From positions 152,293,266 through 152,357,265 of the forward strand of contig CM061142.1 in the NCBI GenBank assembly GCA_030789695.1: DNA of 64,000 bases. The letters are read 5' to 3'. A program made the translations under genes and the position numbers. Under the pieces are notes generated by a model. It saw only the letters and a program-made list of their open reading frames with translations, searched no databases and was not told the origin of the DNA. Below, piece after piece: positions 44,071 to 54,722 of the stretch. The first letter of the stretch is position 1. The number at the start of each line of letters is the position of its first letter. This DNA comes from Scilla litardierei. Its lineage: Eukaryota; Streptophyta; Magnoliopsida; Asparagales; Asparagaceae.

Positions 44071-45799
44071 TGATGTGTCTATATTTTCTACATTTTTCAT
44101 ATCATCATGACATTGGATTCCATGCCATTTTCGCATCCACATCCTATATTTCCCTACAATATCACATTTCTGACGTTATATTCGAGTTTCGTAGTATTTT
44201 ATGAGTTTTCAGGGATTTTGAAGCGATTTGGGACCCGACATAGGTATGGACACATCCGAAACGCCCGTGAGCTCGTTGCTGAAGCTCTACAGGAGTTTGC
44301 CATGTTTTGGGAGCCTTGGGAGGAGTGGAGGAGAGAACAGAAGGAGAGGGAAGCTTCAGTAGCTTTAGGAGGTAAATTCCCAGGCTGCTCGGTCGAGCAG
44401 AGCAGTTGCTCAGACCGAGCAGCCGCAATTGCAGAAGAGGAGCCGATACGGGAATTTCTCGGACCAAGTACTTATAGTGCTCGGTCGAGCAGCCTTTCAT
44501 CCCAAAGCCCGATCAATCCAGCGCATGGCCCGAGCAACATTTCAGCGGCCGAATCAGCTCTCTGCTCGGACTGAGATGAGCTAACTCGGCCCGTGTAGGC
44601 AGAGTGAAGATTTTAGAGAATTTCGATTCCCTGTCAAGATCGGTCGAGCAGTACAGCTGCTCGGACCGAGCGACCGACCGAGCAACACGATGCTCGACCG
44701 AGTCACCCACTCGGTCGACGATGCCAATGCCATTTTCGTAAAGATTTGTGATGCGGCTGTTGCACGATTTTGAGAGGGAAGTCTCGGAGCTGGCGACATC
44801 GATAGGGGGCGATTCATTTTGAGTTTTGAATACGTTTTTGGAGAGCAAAAATTAGAGAGAATTTTAGTTAGGTTTTGATATTAAACTTCTGAATATTTTT
44901 TTGGATCGAAATTGTTGGATTATTATTTTGGGAGCTCTATTGCTCTTGCATATTGGGAATTCCAATTCTTCTTTGGATCTATTACTCGTCTATTTTCTTC
45001 ATCTCTAGCTGTACGTTTTAATCTTTATTCTATTAATTTGCTGAGATGTTTTCTTCCATAAAAATTGTGTTTTTATTCATTAACATTTCCATGAACGAGT
45101 AGTCTTTTCTAGGGTTGATGGTTTAGCCTTAAGATCCCAGGGGAAAGACGTCGATCTGGATCCCTAGGTTGAATTAGAGATTTAGGCGAGTATTTCGGTC
45201 GATCCTACCAAATCCCTAGGTAACCCGTACTGAGATCATGCCCACGATCTGTGGAATTGATGTCCATAAGGGGTATCTTTAGGATTCGAATAGGGAAATC
45301 GGTGGATCCAACCAAGACTCGTGACCATGCCCGGCTCGTGCCTTGAGTGGATCCATCGACGAACTATACCGCTACGTTGACGGGTACCGCCATTCCGTCA
45401 ACGAGAGCTACCGAAATACCTCACAATTCTAACCCACGAGAGTGGTACGAATTGGAAGATTAATCCGCTAACCCTAATGAAACATAAGTATTTTATTTCA
45501 ACGCCGATCCCCGACGATCTTAGCGGTGATCCCTAACGCCCTAGTCCTTTTTATATTAAAACAACAACAACACCCTAACCAATTCCTTCAACCTGATAGC
45601 TATCTCACTTCGAGATATAGAAGTGAACTGAGAATCCAAATACACTATCACCATTCCTGTGGGATTCGATATCTTTTATACCACAACTTGACACCGTCTG
45701 CTTGCAGATTTAGCCCAGAATTGACACCTAGGGGCCATACCACGCCTGGCGATCGTGACACTGCCAGGTGGAATCTAGGTATAGGTTTCGGGTGCGTCA
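44071..45799 (+). repeat. Family B LTR shared by B1 and B2
   Basis: It starts TGATGTGTC after a polypurine tract, and probably ends GTGCGTCA at 45799. It serves as 3' LTR of B1. Integrase sequence follows directly with no primer site, so it is also the left LTR of the truncated B2. It contains an array of B-type palindromes (44385-44720). Confidence 0.75.
44385..44720 (+). promoter_or_regulatory. Palindrome array (family B) in first B LTR
   Basis: About twelve TGCTCGGTCGAGCA-type dyads, including GCTCGGACCGAGC and CTCGGTCGAC, occur here. The end of the array, ACTCGGTCGACGATGC, is conserved in the second LTR. Confidence 0.65.
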
Positions 45800-46118
45800 A
45801 CATGCCTATGAGAATGCAAAGATGTATAAGGAGAGAACCAAAGATTATCATGACAGGAACATCATGGTAGTTCGCCATAATGTCGATGACCAGGTGCTCC
45901 TCTACAATTCAAGATTACGCCTCTTCTCTGGGAAATTATAGTTGAGATGGTCCGGCCCTTACAAGATAGTGATTTTATCTCCGGGGGTGCAGTAGAGCTC
46001 GAAGGGAAAAAATGGCAACTTCAAAGTAAACGGCCAGAGGATTAAACCGTACAGAGTAGGAGAACCAATTGGGCAAGAGGAGACATATTTCCTCGAGGAA
46101 TCCCCCACAGATTGTTGA
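45800..46118 (+). pseudogene. Integrase C-terminal remnant of B2
   Basis: It starts abruptly beside the LTR with HAYENAKMYKERTKDYHD and continues co-linear with 40151-40457. It has a TAG at about 45937 and a one-base loss after ILSPG. The zinc-binding and catalytic parts are absent. It ends EESPTDC and is followed by the hairpin. Confidence 0.85.
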
Positions 46119-46160
46119 AGAACTTGACGGAGTAGAGCTCATGACTCAAAACGAGCACTT

Positions 46161-46178
46161 ATTGGGAGGCAACCCAAT
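46161..46178 (+). other. Post-pol hairpin, B2
   Basis: Stem ATTGGG / CCCAAT, loop AGGCAA, identical to B1. Confidence 0.7.
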
Positions 46179-46418
46179 CTCTTAGATCTTGGATTTTTTT
46201 CAATTTCTTATTTTTACTTTATTTATTTGAGAAAACCAAACAAAAACGTTGTTTATTTCTCTTAAAAACACAAAACCATAAAAATTTGATAGATTCTTTC
46301 TTTTTATAGGTTGAACATGAAGGGGCATGCAAATCGACATTTTAAACGGAAGAAAGCTGGAAGGGATTAGCAGGTTTGAAGAGAATACCACAGAGAAAGA
46401 GCTAAAAGGGGTACAGAT

Positions 46419-46880
46419 TGCTCGACCGAGCAGTCAATCTGCTCGGTCGAGCAGCGCAGGCACGAGAAGGAAGAGAAAAACATCACTCTGTCTACACGGC
46501 CCGAGCATCATTGGCTCGGTCCGAGCAGACAGCGACTCGACTGAGTAGCCACCTGCTCAGTCGAGTAGCGCAGGGTCGCCAAAACAAAGAAGAAACATCA
46601 TTCTGTCTACACGGCCTGAGCGATCTTTGCACGGTCCGAGCGGTCAATCGCTCGACCGAGCAATGATCTGCTCGATCGAGCAGCGCAGGCCCAAGAAAAG
46701 AGCTCGAAAATGTCGTTCTGTCTACACGGCCTGAGTAGAATCAGCTCGGTCCGTGCGGCTACATGCTAGACCGAGTAACCTTCTGCTCAACCGAGCAGGC
46801 TGAAGGGAGTATTTGAATTACATCTCGATTTATCTTAATAGCTAGCTCGACCGAGCAGTCAGACTACTCGAACCGAGTCA
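46419..46880 (+). promoter_or_regulatory. Internal palindrome array (family B), B2
   Basis: This is the counterpart of 40787-41246. Units such as TGCTCGACCGAGCA and CTACACGGCCCGAGC alternate. It is followed by an unexceptional C/T-rich leader. Confidence 0.65.
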
Positions 46881-47419
46881 CCTGTGGTTGATTACGGGTC
46901 TCATTTTTAAGTCGGGTGCGAGCTATTTATTTACCTTAACCCGTCCTTTAACCCTGACCATAAGCTATCCTACCGTTATCATCTCCCGAGCTCCCCCCTT
47001 CTACTCGACCCGGTCGACAACCCACAGCCGCCGCCGCCCCTCCCCAAAGCCGGCTAACCTCTTTCTTCCCCCCTCTCTTTCACTCAAAACTCCATCTCTT
47101 TCTCCATCTCTGCTCCTCAAGCTTCCCCCCCTCACACCTCCACCTTTCCCAGTCCCCACCCCCGTTTCCTCCAACGCCCCAATCGAGCAAAACTAACACT
47201 CGGTCGATCTCTGCACATTAATTCTCCTCGTCTGACACTACCTTCTATTATTTCAGGTATGTGGCATCTACAAAATAGGGCGATTCTAGGAGCAGCTTGG
47301 GGGATATTCCCGATCAGCAACAGTCACGTGAACGATCACATCACCTTCTCGTTCTTGTCGATACATTCTTTCCCCTATATACTTTACGTACTGCCACATG
47401 CTTTTATACTACTTACAAG

Positions 47420-47839
47420 ATGTCGCCACGCCGTGCAAGAGCCACAAACACCGACACCGGCACACCAACCCCTAGGCCCACTCGACGCACGCGTCGTACG
47501 CGTTCACCCATACAAGACTATATTGTTGGTGAATCTTCCACCACTTCACCTCTGCCAACTAACGCCCCAACCCCTCCTGAGCGTCTTCATATCGACGACA
47601 CGTTGTATGACGTTACCTTCCATGAAGCTGACCAGGGCAATCAGTTCGTCGCCATGCTCCTACTTATAGGTCAGGGGGGCGGTATTACTCAACAGTCAGT
47701 CGAGCATGACCTACCTCTTCTTCGCAACCTAGTCCGGCACTGGCGAATTGACCCACCTATTGAGCCAGAGCCTCCCACATTACCTGGCCCACATCAGAGG
47801 GACCCATCACCACCTCCAGAGGGTGGTGCCCCTGCTTGA
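47420..47839 (+). CDS. Small third ORF of B2 (ORF3b), intact
   Basis: 139 codons. I chose ATG 47420 (MSPRRARATNTDTGTPTPR) because B1 starts at the same place. The product has a basic N-terminus (RPTRRTRRTRSP), a Ser/Thr/Pro stretch, a middle with LHIDDTLYDVTFHEADQGNQ, a short hydrophobic patch (MLLLIGQGGG), and a Pro-rich acidic end. No signal peptide or transmembrane helix. It is much shorter than ORF3 of family A, and I see no convincing similarity between them. A conserved ATTTCAG/GTA acceptor-like site lies upstream (about 47251-47260), hinting at a spliced leader. Function unknown. Confidence 0.55.
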   Translation: MSPRRARATNTDTGTPTPRPTRRTRRTRSPIQDYIVGESSTTSPLPTNAPTPPERLHIDDTLYDVTFHEADQGNQFVAMLLLIGQGGGITQQSVEHDLPLLRNLVRHWRIDPPIEPEPPTLPGPHQRDPSPPPEGGAPA

Positions 47840-49509
47840 TGCTGTCCCTACCCATTTTTGCATCCCTCATTTATTATTGTGCACATCTGTCTCTTTGGGG
47901 CCCTGATCTTATATAGCTTGGGTGAGGACCCATACATGCATCATTTTTATTCATCATTGCATCATATCATGTTTTACTTCTTTTGCACAGTTTTTATTTT
48001 ATATTTCCCCACCCACCCACCCTATTTAGCATCATCTCCCGCCTACTAACGTTTCCTAAGCAGTGAGGACACAGCTTTGTTTAGCTTGGGGGATGAGCGC
48101 TACCGCTTTATTTTTCATTTTTCTTTTACATTTTCGTCCCTTTTTTCCGCTTTTTAGTTTACTTTTTCACCCCCCTTTCACTTCTTTATCTTTTTTCTCA
48201 TTCTGCATCACGTTTTCTGCTTTTTGCCATGCATGCATCCCTCTTTTCATTTTCCTATTTTCTCCGCCCTTTTTCTTTTTATGCTAAGGATGTCCTACAT
48301 GATGATACTTCTCGTAGCCCTTAGCAGTTACTCGCGATGCTTACTATCTGATAACATGCTATTTAGGGTAGTTTCAGTTTTACTTTCTATATGCGTGCAT
48401 ATTCTTTTGCTGATTTCTCTAAATTAATGCATGTTATAAATTGAAAATCAAATGCATAAAATAGTATCTAGTATGCGCTATGTTGGGTAATGCATCTAGG
48501 TTCACGCATCACTAGAACACTTGGAGCATCTGTTTTTATCTTATTCACTTTTGTTTGCATGCTTGATGCTAGTGTGTTTATCCCTGCGTGCTCTTCAGTA
48601 TTCACTAGATGAATGAAAATATACATGCTAGTTACAAATTTAGTTAGAGTATTATCATATTAAACCGTTGTGCACCTCTTATGAGTAAACCGAGAGATTC
48701 ATTATTTTCCTTCTCCACAAATCTTTATAATTCTCTACATATCAGTTGGTTTTACCCCTACAGCTACCCTTATCGCATCTTACTTCCCAACAATCCTAAA
48801 AAGAAAAATATAGCTCCTAAATGAAAAAAGGAAAAAAGAGAAAAATATATGTGTGTGTATGTGTGAAAAAGAAAAGAAAAAAAAGACAAGAAAGGAATAA
48901 AAATCGTTTTGTGTCTTTTCATTAGAAGCTGTCACATATGCTGGTAAAAAGACAAAAAATTCCATATCCTACTCCTAGATGCGATGCCTCAAGCTAAGCT
49001 TGGGGGGTGAACCAGCTGATCATATGAGTCAGTATGACATTAGAGTGGAGGCAGTGCATAATGGGGAGATTTGATAATACTTAAACTTTACGAAACACTT
49101 TAGTTTTTGGAGATTTTTCATGACTCGAAGTGAATATTTGAATAGCATGATTCTCTCCATTCTATATTGCATGCTGGTGTGATTTCTATATGCTCCATGT
49201 GTATCTATTGATTGAAAAGTGCATTGCCAACTCTTTTTATACTAGACTCCATGGACTGCATGAGATTGCTATAAGTTGATGGCATTATTTTTGGAGATCC
49301 CTATTTTTGCCTCTATTTGCATGCTAGACAAATGATTAGTAAAACTTGAAAACACCATTAGCATGTATCCCTACTATTCGGTGCATCGTGATATACTGAT
49401 GAGGCTTGAGATCTGATTAAACAGCCTTAGCACCCTCCATCCATTTCCATTCTCTTTTATTCTTATTTTTATTTTCTTTTGTTTACCTCATGGTGTACTT
49501 AGTATTCGT
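47840..49509 (+). other. B2 3' non-coding region
   Basis: Co-linear with 42180-44031. It contains the internal hairpin (48058-48077) with CTTGGGGGAT at 48085-48094, and an A/G tract between 48810-48820 and 48922-48932, whose arms pair with one wobble and one mismatch. Confidence 0.65.
48058..48094 (+). other. Internal AGGA-loop hairpin plus G-run, B2
   Basis: Stem AAGCAGTG / CACAGCTT with one mismatch, loop AGGA, then AGCTTGGGGGA. Confidence 0.6.
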
Positions 49510-49548
49510 CTTCCTCGAGGACGAGTAAGAGGTAACCTTGGGGGATTT
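49510..49548 (+). other. Polypurine tract with AGGA-loop hairpin, B2
   Basis: Same as B1: stem CTTCCTCG / CGAGTAAG, loop AGGA, then CCTTGGGGGATTT beside the LTR. Confidence 0.8.
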
Positions 49549-50533
49549 TGATGTGCTCATATTTTACATATTTTTATAGCATCATGACCTCGTATTTCAT
49601 GCCATTTTAGCATTCAAATCCCGTATTTTCCTACGATATTGTAGTTCTAACGTTATATTCGAGTTTCGTAGTGTTTTATGGATTTTCAAGGATTTTGGAG
49701 TGATTCGGGACCCAATTTGGGTATGGACACATCTGACACGTCTGTGAGCCCATTGGCAAAGCTCTACAGGAGTTTGTCGAGTTTTGAGAGCCATGGGAGG
49801 AGTGGAGGAGAGAGCAAGGAGAGAGGTGAAGCTACAGGATCCTCAGCACAAATCTTCCCAGTCGACTCGACCGAGCAGAGCAGCTGCTCGGTCGAGCAGA
49901 TGCAAGATGAAGAAAGAGGAAAGATATGCATGCTGCTCGGACCGAGCAGTACAATGACTCGGTCGAGCAGCCCCTAAGTCCGATGCTCAACCAACCTCCT
50001 ACACAGCCCGAGCAGATCTTTTGGCGACCGAGTAAGTTGGCTGCTCGACCGAGCAGAGCTGACTCGGGCCGAGCATACAGAGTGGTGATTTTCGGAGGAG
50101 CGTGACTTACTGACGTGCTCGACCGAGCAAGATGGCTATTCGACCGAGCAGCCGACCGAGCAATCCCCTACTCGACCGAGTCACTGGCTCGGTCGACGAT
50201 GCTGAAGGCTAATTTTGGAAATTTTGCGTAGCCGTCTGTTGCGCGCTTGGGGAGTGAAGAGTGGATCTGAGTGGCTGTTTTCAGGGTTGGATTATTTTGG
50301 TTAGTTTTGAATTATTTTTGGAGAGAGGAGAGGAGATTAAAAAAGAATTGTTAGATCTAGATTGAATTCTTGGATTATTATTGGATTATCTTTGGATTTC
50401 TATTGCTATTCTTGCGTTCTGTAATCTTGGGTTTTCTTTGGAACTATTGCTCGCTGTTTTTCTTCGTCTTTGGCACGTAAGCTTCTTAATCTATATTCGA
50501 TCAATTTTCTACGATGTTTTCTCTTACAAAAAT
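49549..50533 (+). repeat. B2 3' LTR, first part (cut by S)
   Basis: It starts TGATGTGCTC and follows 44071 onward to the segment matching 45074, where the Sirevirus S begins. The array is at 49862-50200. The rest of the LTR must lie beyond the window, on the far side of S, A2 and C2. Confidence 0.8.
49862..50200 (+). promoter_or_regulatory. Palindrome array (family B) in second B LTR
   Basis: About twelve dyads as in 44385-44720, for example GCTGCTCGGTCGAGCAG, CTGCTCGGACCGAGCAG and ACTCGACCGAGT. Confidence 0.65.
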
Positions 50534-51270
50534 TGTAAGGATCTCCTTACCCTTGCAATACTAACAAAACACACTAGGGGGTGAATAGTGTAATGGCAAT
50601 AAAATTGTTCAATTAAAATTAAACTTGTAAATGCGGAATTATAAATGCAAGAGGAATTAAATGACACAATTAATCCAAACGCAAATACAAGATTTTACCC
50701 TGGTTTCCCAAACTTGGGTACGTCCAGCCACACCAATATTCACTAAAATCCCACACAGAGAAGTGAATACAAATCTCACAAGGAGATACCCCACAAAGAT
50801 GATTTATGCCCTACACAAGGACCCAACCAATCCTACACGAGGATCAAGACTCCCACACAGAGAATCACTAACTCCCATTCAGAGAATTAGGTTTAGCCCT
50901 ACACTAGGACACTAAACTCCCACAAAGAGAGTTACTCCCACAAAGAGAGTTATTCCCACTAAGAGAATATCCTAATCCCACAAAGAGAGATAGACTAATT
51001 CCCACAACGAGAATTAGTGTTACAAATTCACCAAGGAAAATAACTACTCTTACCTATGCCTTGAGATGCTTACTCATAAATGGATGCAAGGCATGGAAGA
51101 GGATCTCCAAGTGTTGAGATATGCTTGAAAGCACTTGGATGAATTCCCTTGAGCTGGACTTCAATGCATGAAGATGAATGAGAGCTCTTAAGAGGGAATT
51201 AAGGGAGTTTGTGAGTTGCTTATAGATCTCTTGAGATATTTAATAGCATCAAGAAGTATAAGAGATGGCA

Positions 51271-51273
<3 letters not shown>

Positions 51274-51340
<67 letters not shown>
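51274..51340. repeat. (AT)n microsatellite in S LTR
   Basis: About 33 AT units flanked by CACTCATATATA on both sides. On the element strand it lies downstream of the dyad array where a TATA box is expected, so expansion may have grown from a TATA box. Confidence 0.9.
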
Positions 51341-51343
<3 letters not shown>

Positions 51344-51439
51344 TCATATATATATGAGCCCTATATCAAACCCCAAAACCCAAGAAAACAGCCAAAGAAT
51401 CGATTCTGCAACGGCTAGAAACTGGGCGAAAACGACAGG

Positions 51440-51970
51440 AACAGTCGACTAATGATCATAAGACAGTCGACTGATCAACGGCTAGAAAATATCCAACGGC
51501 TATAATCTGAGCCAGGACAGTCGACTGATGAAGACAGTACAGTCGATTGAGAACAGGACAGGCGCATGTAAATCCTTCAGGAGGCGACTACTGCAGGAGA
51601 TGGAATAAAACAGAGAGCTGCACTCTTTCTCCAGTTAAGCACACAGGCGACTGATGTCAATAATACAGTCGACTGTCTATTAGTCAGGCGACTGTAAAAC
51701 CTTAATCAGTCGTCTGCTGAATAAGATGGAGAAAAGACAGAGAGATGCAGAGATTGCACTTACGCTACTCAGGCGACTGATGACCAATCTACAGGCGACT
51801 GTAAATATACAGGCGACTGTAAACTGACCAGTAGTCAACTGTGCGTAAAGCTCAAGTTTGAGTCAATTGAACTGTTGACTTAAGCTGTGCATATCAGGCG
51901 ACTGTAGAAGGATCTACAAGAGACTGGAAATCACCCAGTCGACTGTGTTTCCTTCATCAGGCGACTGATG
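51440..51970 (-). promoter_or_regulatory. Palindrome array (Sirevirus S) in LTR
   Basis: About twenty sites of CAGTCGACTG or CAGGCGACTG with irregular spacers. Inverted-repeat motifs in Sirevirus LTRs have, as I recall, been described. Here the core is GTCGAC. Confidence 0.65.
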
Positions 51971-52411
51971 GAAAGCCAGATACTCCAAATGAGTCTTTGG
52001 ACAAAGTGAACCTATTGGGTTGGATTCTATGATAATCCTAAGGCTCACTAAGATGGTTAAATGCATATGCATGAATGAGTAAACCATCTAACAAGGCATT
52101 ACATTAATCCTAGACTCAAAAGAGAGAGAAAGCAATAAAGTAAATTACATGGATTACAATGCTTTCCTTAGAGTTTAAGTCTTCAATCTTGATGCCTTGA
52201 TTGCTCTCCATCATCTCCAAGCTTTGGCACTCCTTGAGTCCAAGCAAAGGTCCTTCTTCATTTGATGTCCATCCTTGCACCAAGTGATTAGTCTCCAAGA
52301 AAGATATTCTTGAAATAAAACTGAGAGACTAAAACATGAGAGTCATTAGCAACAACATAAAGTTGTGATCATCATCAAAATAAGATTGGTATGAAACACC
52401 AATAATCAACA

Positions 52412-53407
52412 TTCTCCCCCCTTTTGATGATGACACACATTATGTAAAATACAAATAATTAAAGCACAATGCTAATGAGCTCCCCCTACTTATATGCATC
52501 AATTAAACAATGTGCTACACAATAGTAAAAACTCATTATACCAAAAAATATCATGGTGACATATAATAGGCAAGGATTACATAAACCAATTGTAATAGAC
52601 AATATCATGCAAACATGAATGGTTTATCTAATCCCATTATCTCTCCCCATATGCATATGAATATATCTCCCCATATATATTTACATAATACATATATCTC
52701 TCCCCTTGACATCATCAAAAAGGTGGACATCAAATATATCCCCCTTTGTTATCTTAACCAAGATGTGACAATATGCAAGAAAAAAGAGATGTATGATACC
52801 AAATTGAAGAATTTAGTGGGTATCAATTCACTATCCCATGCTCCCCGTAGATCATAGAAATGGTCAACTTTTGACTTCTAGGATCTAATACCAATTATAA
52901 AGAAGGAAATTAAGAATCTCTAACAATTGAGGTAAATACCAATTGTAGAAAAAGAATCTTGGAAATTAATCCTCTTTACAAATTGATATACAATAAATGA
53001 AGCCATGTGCCAAAAGTGTATCAAAGCAATAGATATGGAAAAATCAAGCTTCAAAGATACACAAAGAATATTGCCAAAACAAATATAACAAGAAATATGT
53101 TGGCAATAAACAAGAGGTTTGGTTTAAGATCAAAAATAACCAAATGTAAATAATGATCTCAAATAACCTCCAAAACGAGAGTTAAAATATGTCTTAAAAT
53201 ATTTTAAACATATAACATATTAATTCCCCCATTGACATACACATGAATAAAAAATGAATGCATGTCAATAAACCCCAATGCCCCCATTTTCATGAAAAAA
53301 TAAATTTGAAAATATTTTCAAAATCATGAAACACACACAAACAATGGGTATGCTACAAATAAACATTCAAGCACAATACCCATGCAATATGCATATGTGT
53401 GAGGAAC
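52412..53407 (-). other. S 3' region with repeated polypurine tracts
   Basis: On the minus strand the tract before the LTR is AAAAGGGGGGAGAAT. Further G-runs of the same type lie at 52479-52486, 52640-52647, 52664-52670, 52694-52701 and 52740-52746. Several polypurine tracts in a row are a known Sirevirus trait. No ORF is convincing. Confidence 0.7.
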
Positions 53408-54722
53408 CTAAACATTAGGCAACCAAACCCAAGAGGAGTTTGATTTCCTAATGTAATCACATGAGGTGATCACATCCCTAACTAGAGAGTTGATGTAGCT
53501 ATCCCTCTCTTGCATACTAACCTTAGTGGGAATCCATAATCTCAAGGATTTCCTAGGCAAGGGTTTTGCCTTTGCAAGAGGGGTGGATGTGGCATGCTTA
53601 GGTGTAGAAACGAATTTCTTGGCATGCAAAGAATGAGGATTTTGCTTCTTAGCAAAAAATAAATATTTTCATTCTTCCTCATTACCTCGTGATCTACATG
53701 CTTCTTGTTGATGTTATAGTTGTACAAGAAAGCATGGTGATTCTTCTTAGGTGCTTTAGCAATATTTCTTGTATTTGCACCATAAGAGAAATTAGAGGTG
53801 GGTTTGGGTACCACATTTTGAATATAACCCAAACCTCCTCTATGATTTGCCGGATGTTGTTTTTCCAAAAAAAATCGTGAAGTGAATCCCCAGAATGCAC
53901 AAAGCTTATGAGCTTACGTGATTCCTCATCACATTTCAACGTAAGTTGTTGAATGTGAGATCCTAAGCTAATGTTTTGAGCAATAAGATTTTCATTAGTT
54001 GAACTCAATTCATTAACTTAAGAGAGAAGTGTGTCTCTCTCACTAGTGTCACAAACATGCAAAGCATCATGAATATTTACACTAGACAATTCTAAATCAT
54101 GCACCCTATTCATAGCCTTATCAAGTTTAGCTTTCGTCTTATCATATGAGTCGATGCACTTACTTGTCATGTTGGAGGCCACATTTAGGCGGTATTCGAG
54201 CTCCTCATAGGATGGATTTTCCTCCTCAGCTTCCTCATGGCTTTCCTCCTTGACATCCTCCTCGCTTTCCTCCTCGCTTGAGCTTGACGAAGACTTTTCC
54301 TCATTAGCGATGAAGCAACATTCTTCTTTGTGGTTTAGCCACATCTCTATCACTTCATCGCTAGAGTTAGAGGAGATTGATGAAGAATCATCAAAAGCAA
54401 CGAAACACCTGCGATCGTGCTCCTTGTCATCCTCATCTTCATCATTTGATGTGTCCACATCGGAATCATCAAAAGTACCAATAAGTCCCTTCTTTTGGTT
54501 CTTGATTTCGGACTTACCTTTCCAAAATTTCTTCCCTTTACCCTTATAGGTATCTTTGGTGGGTTTGGAAGGACATTCAGTAGCAGGATGACCTTTTCCT
54601 CCACAATTGAAACAAATAAGCTTGTTAGACTGGGAGGCAAACTTTGACGAAGATATACCTTGTTTGTCCTTGAGGAATGCCTTGAAATTCTTGAATTACT
54701 TGGCAAGCTCGATGTAATCATC
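53408..54722 (-). pseudogene. gag: Sirevirus gag, C-terminal two thirds
   Basis: On the minus strand the text runs from a helix (DDYIELAK, then an in-frame stop near 54696) into the zinc knuckle LICFNCGGKGHPATECPSKP (plus 54567-54620, intact CX2CX4HX4C). A Lys-rich stretch and a long acidic/Ser extension follow (DVDTSNDEDEDDKEHDRRC, then EEKSSSSSSEEESEEDVKEE; the 146-codon ORF 54458-54018). After a stop, a coiled-coil segment (NISLGSHIQQLTLKCDEES) leads to frameshifted pieces ending near 53408. Sirevirus gags are unusually long and have this charged tail. The copy is broken by at least two stops and one frameshift. Confidence 0.8.

Larger units (their letters stand above)
50534..52411 (-). 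repeat. S 3' LTR
   Basis: It starts TGTAAGGATC and ends AATCAACA on the plus strand. It contains an (AT)n tract (51274-51340), a perfect palindrome CTCATATATATATGAG (51343-51358), an array of GTCGAC-type dyads (51440-51970), and a hairpin, ATTGGT / ACCAAT (52385-52403), eight bases from the LTR end. The repeated 'CCCACA..AGAG' block at 50750-51030 is a degenerate tandem repeat. Confidence 0.85.
50534..54722 (-). mobile_element. Element S: 3' part of a gag-only Sirevirus
   Basis: This is a minus-strand copia element of the Sirevirus lineage: 3' LTR (50534-52411), a series of polypurine tracts, and a gag with the long charged C-terminal extension typical of Sireviruses. Only about 1 kb separates the gag end from the polypurine tract, so pol is missing. 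The gag start, primer site and 5' LTR lie beyond A2, which inserted at 54723. Confidence 0.85.

Noticed and set aside
44581..44848. Antisense ORFs in the B LTR array
   Set aside because: They arise from the palindromic repeats and are not conserved in the second LTR.
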